NCBI GenBank assembly: GCA_029266615.1
Contig: JAQSWN010000163.1
Coordinates: 1 to 40,962, forward strand
Length of the DNA stretch: 40,962 bases
Reading direction: 5' to 3'
Source of the DNA: Polyangiaceae bacterium
GTDB lineage: Bacteria; Myxococcota_A; Polyangia; Polyangiales; Polyangiaceae
The position numbers were made by a program, and so were the translations under genes. The notes under the pieces were generated by a model, which was not told the origin of the DNA, did not search any database, and saw only the letters and a list, made by a program, of their open reading frames with translations. Shown here one piece after another: positions 17,091-25,497 of the stretch (position 1 is the first letter of the stretch; every line of letters begins with the position of its first letter).

Positions 17091-17918
17091 CTACGCCGTC
17101 GGTAGCGCTCGAGTGTGGGCCGCCAAGTCGTCTGGCAACTTGCGGTCGATGAGGGCCGTGATTTCTTGCGCGGTATAGCGCGAAGAAAAGTGGCTCAAGA
17201 CCACGTCGGTCTTCGGTAGTAGCGCTCGGCGGTCCACCAGCTCGTCCAGATGGATGTGCCCCATCTCGCGGGCCTGCGGGACCGTTACTCGCTCGTCCAA
17301 GAAGCTCGCCTCGATCACGAGACACTCGGTCTGCTGCAGCTCGGGCGTGTGCTCCAGCACCTCGACGCGCGTGTCGCCCGTAAAGGAAAGGAGCGGCACC
17401 TCGTAGAGCTCTGCGATGTCCACCCCTTGCCGGCGGAGCTCGCCCAGTCGTTCCCCGCCGAGCCCGCGAAATTCGGCGCGCAGGCGCGAGCGCGTTTCCC
17501 ACACCGTGTAGCCCTGGCTCGGCACGCGGTGAAACGTTCGAAATGGTCGCAATGTGCGGCGCTTTCCTAGCGGCTCCTCACGCCCTGGCGAGAGCGGCAC
17601 GACGCGTCGCGCGATGACCTGGCCGTCCAGCGCCCCCGCGGCATTGAACAGTGCTTCGACCTGGGGCGCGATCTCTTCGGGCACGAAGTACACCCCCTCC
17701 TCCATACCCAGAAGCGAGCGCCGCGCGGCGTGCTGCGCGATCGCGCCGATGTGATCCAGGTGTCCGTGGCTGACCAAGACTTGGCGCTGGGCCACCGCGG
17801 TGCGCGAGCACGAGCCCAAATCCAACAGGAGTTTCAGCGTCGGCACCTCGATGCACGTTTCCAAACCGGCAACGCTACGTCCGCGCAGCTCCAGACGAGG
17901 GCTTACTTCTTCGTTCAC
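17091..17918 (-). CDS. Metallo-beta-lactamase fold protein, RNase Z-like
   Basis: A 275-residue metal-dependent hydrolase, cytoplasmic. The zinc motif HxHxDH is SHGHLDHIG (His51, His53, Asp55, His56). Later motifs, SFTGDTR, GHIHLDEL and LSHFSSRYT, follow the order of tRNase Z (the last resembles its HFSxRY motif), so tRNA 3' processing is possible. Similarity is by motif only, and other nuclease or hydrolase roles cannot be excluded. The start is a GTG at 17918 with GGAG about 7 bases upstream. It ends two bases from the convergent GH16 gene, with no terminator between them. Confidence 0.8.
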   Translation of the reverse strand: MNEEVSPRLELRGRSVAGLETCIEVPTLKLLLDLGSCSRTAVAQRQVLVSHGHLDHIGAIAQHAARRSLLGMEEGVYFVPEEIAPQVEALFNAAGALDGQVIARRVVPLSPGREEPLGKRRTLRPFRTFHRVPSQGYTVWETRSRLRAEFRGLGGERLGELRRQGVDIAELYEVPLLSFTGDTRVEVLEHTPELQQTECLVIEASFLDERVTVPQAREMGHIHLDELVDRRALLPKTDVVLSHFSSRYTAQEITALIDRKLPDDLAAHTRALPTA

Positions 17919-17958
17919 GAGTGCTCCGCGCGCACGTTACGCTACCGCGCAAGCGCTG

Positions 17959-19221
17959 TCAGATGCCGTAGTCGGCCGTCCTGGCGATGGCCTTGGGTCG
18001 TGCGGCGCGGTGAGGCTTGCTGGGCTGGGCGGAGACGGGCGCGGCAGGGAGCGACGCAGGGGCAGCGGTGACCGCCGACGACGGCGCAACTTTCGGCGCG
18101 GAAGTAGCGCTAGGTACGGAAGCTGCGCTAGGCACAGAAGCTGCGCTAGGTACGGAGGCTGCGCTAGGCGCGGCCGCGCGCGGAGGGCCGTCGGAAGAGA
18201 GCGAAACTGCGAGCGGAGAGCGCCGGAGCTCGGACCAAGCTTCGGGAGCGTAGGGCGCGGCGAGCGCGGCGGCTCCTAGCGCGAGCACGGTGAGCCCGAG
18301 CGCCCAGCGCGCGCGCGGGCTCGCTGGAGGCAGCGACTCCACGACGTCCATCTCACTTTGCACGGTGGGCGACACCGTATCCGGCGCTGCCTCCGCGCTC
18401 CGCGCCACCACCTCCGCAACCGCGGGTGGCGGCGTGGATGCGCGCAATCCGCTCAAGTGCAGGCGCGGTTGAAATACGGGGGTCGGAGCCTCTTCCTGCC
18501 ACGCGCCAGGGCCGAAGCGCGAGAGCTGCGGCGCGGCGACGGATGCGATCGCGCTGGCGAGCTCGTGCGCAGTTTGAAAGCGCGCGTACGGCTCGTAAGC
18601 AATGGCGCGCTCGGCGATCTCGCACAGGGGCTGGGCCCAGGCGGTGCGTGGGCTCAGCGCAATCGGCGGAATTTGCCGGGCCAGTACCGCGGCGGGGCTC
18701 GGATCCGGAAAGAGTCGCTTTCCGGACAACGCCTCCCAGAGCATGACGCCGACACTGAACGTGTCGACGCGCGCGTCCGGCACGCTACCGAGGAGGCGCT
18801 CCGGCGCCGCGTAGCCGCTTTGCAAGGGCGCCACTGGCGCCGAGTGCGTGTTGAGGAGAGGCACGAGGCGAGCGGTGCCGTGCTCGTCCACGTACACGTT
18901 GCGCGGACACACCTCGCCGTGGACGAAGGCTTGGCCGTCGGAAACGACCTCGTGCAGCGCGGACAGACCGGCGAGCACGTCCAGCATCAGCCGCACGACT
19001 TGCTCCAAGTCGAAGCGCTTGAACGTACCGGCCGGCAGCGTGAAGTCCGACAGCGGGTGGGCGTCGCCCAAGATCGGTTGCAAGCCGGCGCCGCCGGGCA
19101 GCGGCAGCAGACGCGCCAGGTTCGGGTGCCGAAGCCGCGCCACAGCCTGCGCGCGGCGCACGAGCCGAGCCTTCTCGGCGCCACTAGGTGGTGGGGATGT
19201 GGTCGTCACCCCCCCAAGCAC
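17959..19221 (-). CDS. Degenerate Ser/Thr pseudokinase with membrane anchor
   Basis: A 420-residue protein with a eukaryote-like kinase C-lobe but no catalytic residues. The Gly-rich loop and ATP-binding Lys are missing because the frame starts at about helix C (EKARLVRRAQAVARLRHPN). HRD is replaced by HGE (101-103) and DFG by unrelated residues near 119-123; structural motifs YAAPERLLG and RVDTFSVGVMLWEAL remain. A transmembrane segment (about 304-325, WALGLTVLALGAAALAA) leads to an Ala/Pro/Ser tail with PSAASV repeats. Start at GTG 19221 is uncertain, and an N-lobe is not visible upstream. It may be a pseudokinase scaffold or a 5'-truncated gene. Confidence 0.7.
   Translation of the reverse strand: MLGGVTTTSPPPSGAEKARLVRRAQAVARLRHPNLARLLPLPGGAGLQPILGDAHPLSDFTLPAGTFKRFDLEQVVRLMLDVLAGLSALHEVVSDGQAFVHGEVCPRNVYVDEHGTARLVPLLNTHSAPVAPLQSGYAAPERLLGSVPDARVDTFSVGVMLWEALSGKRLFPDPSPAAVLARQIPPIALSPRTAWAQPLCEIAERAIAYEPYARFQTAHELASAIASVAAPQLSRFGPGAWQEEAPTPVFQPRLHLSGLRASTPPPAVAEVVARSAEAAPDTVSPTVQSEMDVVESLPPASPRARWALGLTVLALGAAALAAPYAPEAWSELRRSPLAVSLSSDGPPRAAAPSAASVPSAASVPSAASVPSATSAPKVAPSSAVTAAPASLPAAPVSAQPSKPHRAARPKAIARTADYGI
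18107..18168. repeat. 18-bp tandem repeat inside the pseudokinase gene
   Basis: Units at 18107-18124, 18125-18142 and 18143-18160 each begin GCGCTAGG, and a partial fourth follows. On the minus strand they encode repeated PSAASV in the C-terminal tail, so copy number can change without a frameshift. Confidence 0.8.
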
Positions 19222-19329
19222 GGCCGCGGGCGAACAAACTTGCGCGCGGCAAATGGCCGCTGCGATTAGGCCGAAGAAACCGAGCTTTTCGGCGCCCGGC
19301 CTACGTCCGCGTACCTCGCGAGCGGGCGC

Positions 19330-20415
19330 TCATTTTGCCGGCAAGAGGCTCCCGATTGCCGGGTACCAAGTGTTGGCCATGGCCACGTAGCCCGCATCAT
19401 TCGGGTGCAGACCGTCGTTCATGTACGCCGTCTTGTAGTTGGCGTTCTTGGTGAAGGCACCGTACATGTCCACGGTCGTCACGTGCTTGCCCGCGTCGGC
19501 CCTCGCCTTCACGAGCGCGGGAATCGCGTCGTTGTACGCCATGATGCGTGTGTTCTTAGCGTCGCTGGTAGTGGGGACGATTTCGGCGACGACGACGAGC
19601 GCGTTCGGCATCACGCCGTTGATGCGATCGATGAGCAGCCCCAAGCGCTTGGGCGCATTCGGCAGGTCGAGCTCGAGGTCGACGTCGTTGGTGCCAATCA
19701 TCAACGTGACGATGTGCGGCGACGTGGCCTTGAGCCAGTTTTCGATCTTGGGATAGAGCCCGCTACGCCCGCCGCCGTCGTCGATGGTCCAGCCGCTGTG
19801 CCCTTCGTGATTCCTCGGGAACGGCGTACCTTCCACCATTTGCGGTCCGTTCGCCCCCGAGCCGACGAAGGTGAGCTTCTTCTGCGCCATGAGGGCCAGA
19901 CGAAACAACTCGTATCGGTAACTCGGCTTGTCCGCAGACGAGCCAACGCCGTCCGTGATCGAGTCGCCGAGAGGCATGATCTTGCAGGGGTCGCCGTTGG
20001 TGGGACACGGGTTGTAGGGCGCCGCGCCCCCGGCTCCCCCTCCGCCGCTCGCACCCGACGAGCCCCCGCTGCCGCCGCCGCTGGTGCCCCCATTGCCGCC
20101 GCTGGTGCCCGCGGTACCGCCGCCGCCAAGGCCGCCAGCCCCAGCCCCAGCGCCACCGCTGCTCGCGCCAGCTCCGCCCGCTGCTCCGCCGGCGCCTGCG
20201 CTACCGGCCGAGCCCCCGCTCGCACCGCCACTCACGCCTCCGCCGACACCACTCGAGGCGCCGACTCCGCCGGAGCCGCTGGAGCCGCCGCTCGGTTGAC
20301 CGCCGACAGGGGCCAAAGGGCCGGAGTCGCTGCTGCAGCCGCTGCAGCCCGCCAGCACCACGAGGCCGAGGCTACCGATCAAGGACACGACCCGGGCAGA
20401 AAGCGAAGAGTTCAT
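19330..20415 (-). CDS. Secreted SGNH/GDSL hydrolase lipoprotein
   Basis: A 361-residue exported esterase. The signal peptide ends in lipobox LAGC (Cys24). A very long Gly/Ser/Ala linker covers residues 30-132, then a compact SGNH hydrolase domain: block I GDSITDG (Ser152), block III GTND (241-244) and block V DGLHPNDAGY (Asp334, His337). Such domains deacetylate polysaccharides or lipids; in this neighbourhood an acetylxylan-esterase-type role is plausible but inferred. The start ATG at 20415 gives a standard signal peptide; the frame is open to 20502. It diverges from the alpha/beta esterase gene. Confidence 0.9.
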   Translation of the reverse strand: MNSSLSARVVSLIGSLGLVVLAGCSGCSSDSGPLAPVGGQPSGGSSGSGGVGASSGVGGGVSGGASGGSAGSAGAGGAAGGAGASSGGAGAGAGGLGGGGTAGTSGGNGGTSGGGSGGSSGASGGGGAGGAAPYNPCPTNGDPCKIMPLGDSITDGVGSSADKPSYRYELFRLALMAQKKLTFVGSGANGPQMVEGTPFPRNHEGHSGWTIDDGGGRSGLYPKIENWLKATSPHIVTLMIGTNDVDLELDLPNAPKRLGLLIDRINGVMPNALVVVAEIVPTTSDAKNTRIMAYNDAIPALVKARADAGKHVTTVDMYGAFTKNANYKTAYMNDGLHPNDAGYVAMANTWYPAIGSLLPAK

Positions 20416-20583
20416 ACGAGTTCTTTCGAGGAGGGACACGCCAATGAGTGGCGATAAGTGTCGATAGCCGTTCCTCAGACGATCAGAGTTCGATCTCACC
20501 ATAACTTTTGATTATGCGCGTTCGCTTTCACGCGGACACGATTTGCGATCATGGTGGAGACAATCGCGGACATTGAGCGGTCG
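20416..20583. promoter_or_regulatory. Divergent promoter region between two secreted esterase genes
   Basis: This 168-base gap must hold promoters for both flanking genes. It contains the AT-richest patch nearby, around 20497-20516, with a short inverted repeat CATAA-N7-TTATG that could be an operator. No -24/-12 element was seen. Confidence 0.3.
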
Positions 20584-21711
20584 ATGCGCCTCGTGATCCG
20601 CTCGTGCATGCTGGTCTTGTCGGCTCTCACCGTCATGTGCTCGGAGGCTCCAGATGGTGGCAATGTAGGTACCGGCGGAGGTAACAGCCTAACAGCCGGT
20701 TCGCCGAGTGGTGGCACCGCTGGTGACGGTCAAGTCATTCCCAGCGGCGGCAGCGGGCAAGCGGGCGCGGGTGGTGCTTCTATGACGGGCGGCAGCGCGG
20801 GAGCGCCCGTCGGAGGCGCCGCCGGGGCGACCACGACCGGCGGGAGCGCGGGGGCGAGCGGCGCCGGTGGCACGAGCTCGAGCGGGCCGAAGTCCACATC
20901 AGGCTGCATGCAGCCTGACCCCGGCGAAGAGCCGCAAAAGTGGCTGGAGCGGCCAATCACGGTCGGAAGCCTTCCCCCAGAGCAGCAGGCGACCTTCGCC
21001 TCGCGGCGTTACTTCGTTCGTCTCCCGGTGGGTTACGACCACAAGAGGCCCTACCCGCTCGTGTTCTACGGCCCCGGTTGCGGCGCCAAGAACGTCGAGA
21101 GCACGCCGATGATGGAGCAAATCAAGAACGACGCGATCCACGTGTTCCTGCTGCAGAAGAACGACTGCTTCAGCACCGGCAGCTACCCCTCGCCGGAGGT
21201 CCCGTATTTCTCTCAAGCGTTGGACGAAATTCAGGGCAAGTACTGCACGGACGAGGGCCGCGTATTCGTCTCGGGCTACAGCAGCGGCGGCTGGCTTTCC
21301 AACGTGCTCGCCTGCGCGCTCGGGCCGCGCATTCGCGCGGTTGGCACGGCGGCGGGCGGCTTGCGCAAGGAGGTCGTCGACGGCTACGGCTGCCTAGAGC
21401 CGGGCACGCCCGCGGCGGGCGTCTTCTACAGCGGTGAGCTCGACACCTCGAATCCCGCCGATCGCAAGGACGATGAGGGCAATCAAATTGGGGTGTGGGC
21501 AGCGCGTGACCGGCTGATCAGCTCCAATGGCTGCAACCCCACCGCCAATCACACCTACGCCGCCAACCCCATTTGCCAAGAGTGGAGTGAAGGCTGCCCG
21601 AACGACCCCGTCTATTTCTGCGTCGGGCCGGGCGACGGTCACAACAAAGGCGACGGCAAGTTCAACGTCTCGAACAAAATGTTCTGGGACGTTTGGTCTA
21701 CTCTGAAGTAG
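20584..21711 (+). CDS. Secreted alpha/beta-hydrolase esterase (LpqC/feruloyl-esterase-like)
   Basis: A 375-residue exported enzyme. A signal peptide (MRLVIRSCMLVLSALTVMC) with a non-standard lipobox is followed by a Gly/Ser/Thr-rich linker to about residue 105, and then an alpha/beta-hydrolase domain of the LpqC/PHB-depolymerase/feruloyl esterase type. The nucleophile elbow GYSSG gives Ser233. The oxyanion region is YPLVFYGPGCG, and a late DGHNKGDGKF likely carries the His. Many cysteines suggest disulfides. It could release ferulate or acetate from plant polymers; the substrate is inferred only. The start at 20584 fits the signal peptide better than the upstream ATG at 20551. Confidence 0.85.
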   Translation: MRLVIRSCMLVLSALTVMCSEAPDGGNVGTGGGNSLTAGSPSGGTAGDGQVIPSGGSGQAGAGGASMTGGSAGAPVGGAAGATTTGGSAGASGAGGTSSSGPKSTSGCMQPDPGEEPQKWLERPITVGSLPPEQQATFASRRYFVRLPVGYDHKRPYPLVFYGPGCGAKNVESTPMMEQIKNDAIHVFLLQKNDCFSTGSYPSPEVPYFSQALDEIQGKYCTDEGRVFVSGYSSGGWLSNVLACALGPRIRAVGTAAGGLRKEVVDGYGCLEPGTPAAGVFYSGELDTSNPADRKDDEGNQIGVWAARDRLISSNGCNPTANHTYAANPICQEWSEGCPNDPVYFCVGPGDGHNKGDGKFNVSNKMFWDVWSTLK

Positions 21712-21768
21712 CCGTTCCCGGGCGCGCGCCCAGCGCCTCCGCGAGAGGGGACTCCGCCACCTGCGCTA

Positions 21769-23658
21769 CTACCCCGAAGTTTTGACGCGATTCACTCGTG
21801 GCCACGCCGACGCGAGCCAGTCGTCGCTCACGAAGGGCGACACCTCGGTCTCGCCATCGCTCAGCGTGACTCCGACGTTTAGCGGACCGGAAGAGAGCAG
21901 GAAGGCGCCGCGCGGCTGCTTCTCGCGTTTGCTGAGGTAGCCTTTCAGGCGCAAGTTGCCGCTGGTGGCGTCGACGACTTGCACGTCCAACTTGCCGGGG
22001 GACATCTGCACCGTGGCGCGTGCGTTCAGCTCCTCCAGGTCCAGCGCGGTGGAAGCGACGCCGCGGAGCGGGCCTCCGACGACGAGCGGTAGCAGCGCTT
22101 CCGTCGAGGAAACATGGAGCCGCAGCTGCCCCCGCGCATTCGCGCCGGAGCTGGGATCGACGCGAATCCCAGAGCCGTCGAGCCGTGCCGCGAAGGGCTT
22201 GCTGCGCTTTTCTCCGCTGCGCAGCAAAGCTTGAGTAAGCTCCACGGTGGCTTGGTGCAGCTCCACCACGTCCGCCGACGCCGCTCGAGAAAATCCGAGC
22301 TCGCCCTGCACGCTTCCACTCGCTCCGAAGTCCTTACGACCGTAACTTGCGTCGCTCAGCGAGACCCGAGCTCGGCCGGTGAGCGCGGCGTCTTCGTCCC
22401 GAGCCGCCTTGAAGGAAGCTTCTGCGCTCCCGGAGAGCTGCGTGCCCTCCGAAGCGAACCAAGCGAGGGAAGGCGCGACGGCGCGCTCTATCGCCAGCTG
22501 CGCGGCGCCGAGCGAGAGCTCTTGCTTGAAATCAACGCCGACAATCGCCAAGCTCCCCGAAAGGCCCTGCACGCTAGGCGAAGGCGCTTTGACGGCACGC
22601 TGCGCAGACAAGCGCGGAACGCTGACCGCGAGCGCCATCTGCTCGGCGGCGTCACGGCGGCCGAAGCTAAGCATCGTGTCGCGGCGTCACGGCGGCCGAA
22701 GCTAAGCATCGTGTCACCACTCAGGGTCGCGAAGGAGTGAGTGACGGTGAGCGGTGACGCACGCAGCTCCACCTTGCTGCCGGGCTGCAACACGCCGCGC
22801 GCTACGTTCAAGTCCAAGTGCCACTCCGCATCCCCGCCGTAGCGAGCGCTGCCGAACCGCGCCAGGTAGGCACGCAGAAACTCCAAGTTGCCACCCCGCA
22901 GGTCCAGCTTCATCGTCGCGATGACGTCGCGCAGCACTTGGACCCCTTCCGTCTCCGGCACGCGCATGTCGGGGATGTCGCAAACCATGCGGCCGCTCAA
23001 GGTTTTGGCGACGAGGTGCTCGCCGAGGGTGAGCGTGCCGCCCTCGAGATCCAGGGAGGCGGGCTCCACTTGCACCCAGCGCTCGGGCATCACGACGAAT
23101 GAGCCCGCGGCCACGCCTCGGCCTTGGAAGCGGTACTCCATGACCCATAGCTCGCTGACGCGAGCCACGACGTCTTCGATACGCACGGACCACAGGTCGT
23201 AGTTTCCCGACGACGTGTCCGACTCCGGCGCCGGCACGCCCTTGAAGTACGGCGGGTCCGCGAAGCCCTTGATGGGCGGAAAAGCCGCGACGCGCTCGCC
23301 GTCACGGCAGCTCGGTGAGGGCGATGTCCACTTCGGCCGAGCCGAGCGCTACCTCGAACTGAACGTTGTAATCTTCGATGCGGAGCGACAAGTCCTTCAG
23401 GTGGACGTGCCCCGGCCACAACGAATACGCCTCCGAAAACTCGAGCGCGAAGCCCTCGGAAGCGCCGACCGCATCCTGAATTAGCTGGGACCGTAGGACC
23501 AGGTTCGCGGCGGCCAAGTAGACGAGCTGAAGACAAAAAAGAACGGCGGCGACGCCTCCGAGCACTTTAGCCAGGTCTCGTGCTCGGAGACGCGCCGCCG
23601 CCCGGCGCAGAGTCGTCAGACGACGCTCTGCGCTCTCGGGACTCGCGGAGGCCCGCAT
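21769..23658 (-). pseudogene. AsmA-like envelope protein, broken by a 35-bp duplication and a 1-nt shift
   Basis: Three minus-strand pieces make one protein of about 620 residues. Piece 1 (23658-23302) has an N-terminal membrane helix (LGGVAAVLFCLQLVYLAA) and an AsmA-like start, LWPGHVHLKDLSLRIED. Piece 2 (about 23300-22690) continues in a frame offset by one extra base near 23303 (GERVAAFPPIKGFADPPYF ... LDLNVARGVLQPGS). Piece 3 (22674-21769) is rejoined to piece 2 if one copy of a perfect 35-bp tandem duplication (22646-22680, 22681-22715) is removed. Such proteins span the periplasm and act in lipid or envelope assembly. Two independent lesions suggest a true pseudogene. Confidence 0.75.
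22646..22715. repeat. Perfect 35-bp tandem duplication
   Basis: The sequence at 22646-22680 is repeated exactly at 22681-22715. As 35 is not a multiple of three, it shifts the reading frame of the AsmA-like gene. Removing one copy restores the frame exactly. Confidence 0.95.
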
Positions 23659-23864
23659 ACTGCCCTTCCCCTCACCGAGGGCCGCACCATCCGATGTGCA
23701 ACGGGGTTGATGGGCGGTGGATCTTCATAGGTCGGAAGGGGCTCTTTGAACGGCTCGGGCGAGTCGGGAGTCGTCGGTTCCGGCGGAGCGGGCTCGTGCG
23801 GATCCGGATTTGGAATCGGCGTGGGCAAAGACGCCCGGTACGGCCCGCTCACACCTGACGCCAT
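23616..23864 (-). CDS. Small proline-rich acidic protein
   Basis: An 82-residue frame of unknown function. Its ATG overlaps the stop of the OmpA-family gene (TAATG), which suggests translational coupling. The first 55 residues are Pro/Glu/Asp-rich (PIPNPDPHEPAPPEP), not what a random GC-rich frame would give. The last 43 bases overlap the start of the AsmA-like pseudogene. There is no signal peptide. It could be a real small disordered protein or a chance frame. Confidence 0.4.
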   Translation of the reverse strand: MASGVSGPYRASLPTPIPNPDPHEPAPPEPTTPDSPEPFKEPLPTYEDPPPINPVAHRMVRPSVRGRAVCGPPRVPRAQSVV

Positions 23865-24817
23865 TATTTCTTCCCCGTGCTGGCAGGGGCCGTAGACGAA
23901 GAGGCGTTGGCGGCGGCCTGAGCCGAGGTGGACACGACCAGCTCCACGCGGCGGTTGTTGGCGCGGCCTTCAGGGGTGTCGTTCGACGCCACCGGGCTGG
24001 CTTCGCCACGACCCACGGCGCGCAGCTTCTCCGCCTTGACGCCCTGGCTGATGAGGTAGTCCTTCACCGCGTTGGCGCGGTCCGTCGACAGCTTCTGGTT
24101 CATGTCGTCCGCACCGCGCGAGTCGGTGTAGCCTTCGATGGACACCAGCTTATCGTCATCCAGCTCCTTGAGGCTCTGGGCAACCTGGTTTAGACGGTCA
24201 CGCGCGATCGGCAGAAGCTCTGCTTTGCCGGTCACGAACAGCACCTGACCGTCCAACGTGATCACGACACCGCGGCTCTCTTCCTTGACCTGCGCGATCT
24301 TGTTCAAGCTCGCGAGGGCGGCGGCGGCGCTCGCCTCGGCCTTTTCGCGGGCGGCCTTTTCGGACGCGAGCTCGGCCTTGCCTTGCGCGATCTCCTTGCG
24401 CGCGCTCGACAGGTTGTCCCAAGTGGCCGCGAGCGTGCGCTGCGCCTCCGTGGCTTGCTTCTCGGCGTTGCGGCGCAGCAGGTCTTGCTTGTTGCGGAAA
24501 GCTTGCTCGGCCTCCGTCTGGTCGCGGCGGTCCTTTTCGTAGTTGCCGTACACGTTGGCGTACTGCGACTTTCGCTGGGCGACGTACGCGAGGCTGCGCT
24601 CCTCGAAGGAGCCGGCGTCGTCCGCGTGCGCGGCTTCGGCCTTCTCCAGCGCCTGCTTGGCGGTGAGCAGCTTGTCGGGTGAGTAGGTGGCGGCGTTGGA
24701 AGCGCGGGCTTCGTCGTACGCGCGACGCGCATCGATGAGCTCCGGCGAGGGGCCGGTGGCCGCGCAACCGACGGCGAGTAAGAGTGACAGCGGGCAAAGC
24801 GAGCTAATGAGTTTCAT
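23864..24817 (-). CDS. OmpA-family lipoprotein with DUF4398 N-terminal domain
   Basis: A 317-residue envelope protein. The signal peptide has lipobox LLAVGC (Cys18). A helical DUF4398-like region (about 25-90, DARRAYDEARASNAA ... LLTAKQALEKAEAA) and a long coiled coil to about 175 precede a canonical OmpA domain (about 185-295) with VEGYTDSRGADDMN-type and SNDTPEGRANNRRVEL motifs, which binds peptidoglycan in the family. It lies 35 bases downstream of a stand-alone DUF4398 lipoprotein and is probably co-transcribed with it. It likely tethers the outer membrane to the wall. Confidence 0.92.
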   Translation of the reverse strand: MKLISSLCPLSLLLAVGCAATGPSPELIDARRAYDEARASNAATYSPDKLLTAKQALEKAEAAHADDAGSFEERSLAYVAQRKSQYANVYGNYEKDRRDQTEAEQAFRNKQDLLRRNAEKQATEAQRTLAATWDNLSSARKEIAQGKAELASEKAAREKAEASAAAALASLNKIAQVKEESRGVVITLDGQVLFVTGKAELLPIARDRLNQVAQSLKELDDDKLVSIEGYTDSRGADDMNQKLSTDRANAVKDYLISQGVKAEKLRAVGRGEASPVASNDTPEGRANNRRVELVVSTSAQAAANASSSTAPASTGKK

Positions 24818-24852
24818 GAGTCTTTTCTCCTGTGGGGCGTCCGGCGGAGCCC

Positions 24853-25203
24853 TTACTGGTTCCGATTCTGAAGGCCGTCGACGTCCGCACGTGCCTTCTG
24901 CACGTTGGCCCTGGCTTGGGCCTCGCGAGTGATCATGAGCGCTACCTCGGCGTCGGCATCGGCGCGCATCAATACGAGGCGAGCTTCCTCGTCCTTACCG
25001 TCCTCGAGCAGACCTTGCGCCTGCTTGAGTTGGTCGCGAGCCATCTTCAAATGGAGAGCGGCTTGCGGGTTCTGGTCGGCACCAACGGCGGTGGCCGCGC
25101 TGATGGCAGACTGGGTCTCGGCAGCCTTTGCGGGCGGGAGCGAGCTTCCACCGCAAGCAACGACCAACAGGGTGCACAGAGCGGTGCTAGCGAAACGAAT
25201 CAT
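24853..25203 (-). CDS. DUF4398 lipoprotein
   Basis: A 116-residue lipoprotein: signal peptide with lipobox LLVVAC, then a helical DUF4398 domain (AALHLKMARDQLKQAQGLL, EEARLVLMRADADAEVALMI). DUF4398 is also the N-terminal part of the next gene's product, so the two may pack together in the periplasm. The start at 25203 is set by AAGGAGG 6 bases upstream; an in-frame ATG further upstream is rejected. A -24/-12 element at 25244-25259 (TGGCATTGATGTTGCT) is well placed to drive this gene and the OmpA-family gene after it. Confidence 0.88.
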   Translation of the reverse strand: MIRFASTALCTLLVVACGGSSLPPAKAAETQSAISAATAVGADQNPQAALHLKMARDQLKQAQGLLEDGKDEEARLVLMRADADAEVALMITREAQARANVQKARADVDGLQNRNQ

Positions 25204-25243
25204 CGTATCCTCCTTCACGAATTCAGATAACGAAGCCCGCTTG

Positions 25244-25259
25244 AGCAACATCAATGCCA
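25244..25259 (-). promoter_or_regulatory. Candidate sigma-54 (-24/-12) promoter for the DUF4398-OmpA operon
   Basis: TGGCATTGATGTTGCT on the minus strand: TGGCA and TTGCT boxes with GG-N10-GC spacing. It ends 40 bases before the start codon at 25203, leaving a leader with the AAGGAGG site. Confidence 0.6.
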
Positions 25260-25385
25260 TTCGTAAAACCGTGATATCTGGCGATCCCCAGTGGAAACAT
25301 GCGGCGTCTTGTCTCGCATGGCAGTTGCGCCACGCCACATCGCCACGTCGCAAAGCAGTCTGGGCGAACGCCACAAAACGCGAAC

Positions 25386-25426
25386 AGCCACTCTGGCGGG
25401 CTTAGGAGGCACCCGCCAGAGTGGCT
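25386..25426. terminator. Perfect 15-bp inverted repeat with an SD-like loop
   Basis: AGCCACTCTGGCGGG (25386-25400) pairs perfectly with 25412-25426 around an 11-base loop containing AGGAGG on the plus strand. It lies 72 bases after the YtxH-like gene stop (minus strand), so it may end that transcript, but on that strand only a broken T-run (TTCGCGTTTTG) follows. It could also be a regulatory RNA hairpin or a protein-binding site. Confidence 0.55.
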
Positions 25427-25497
25427 GATAATAGTCAACGGCAGCTTCCGAGGTTGGGGCGGAAGTGGGTCTGCCGTTGGATGGTTGGTTTACGGGC

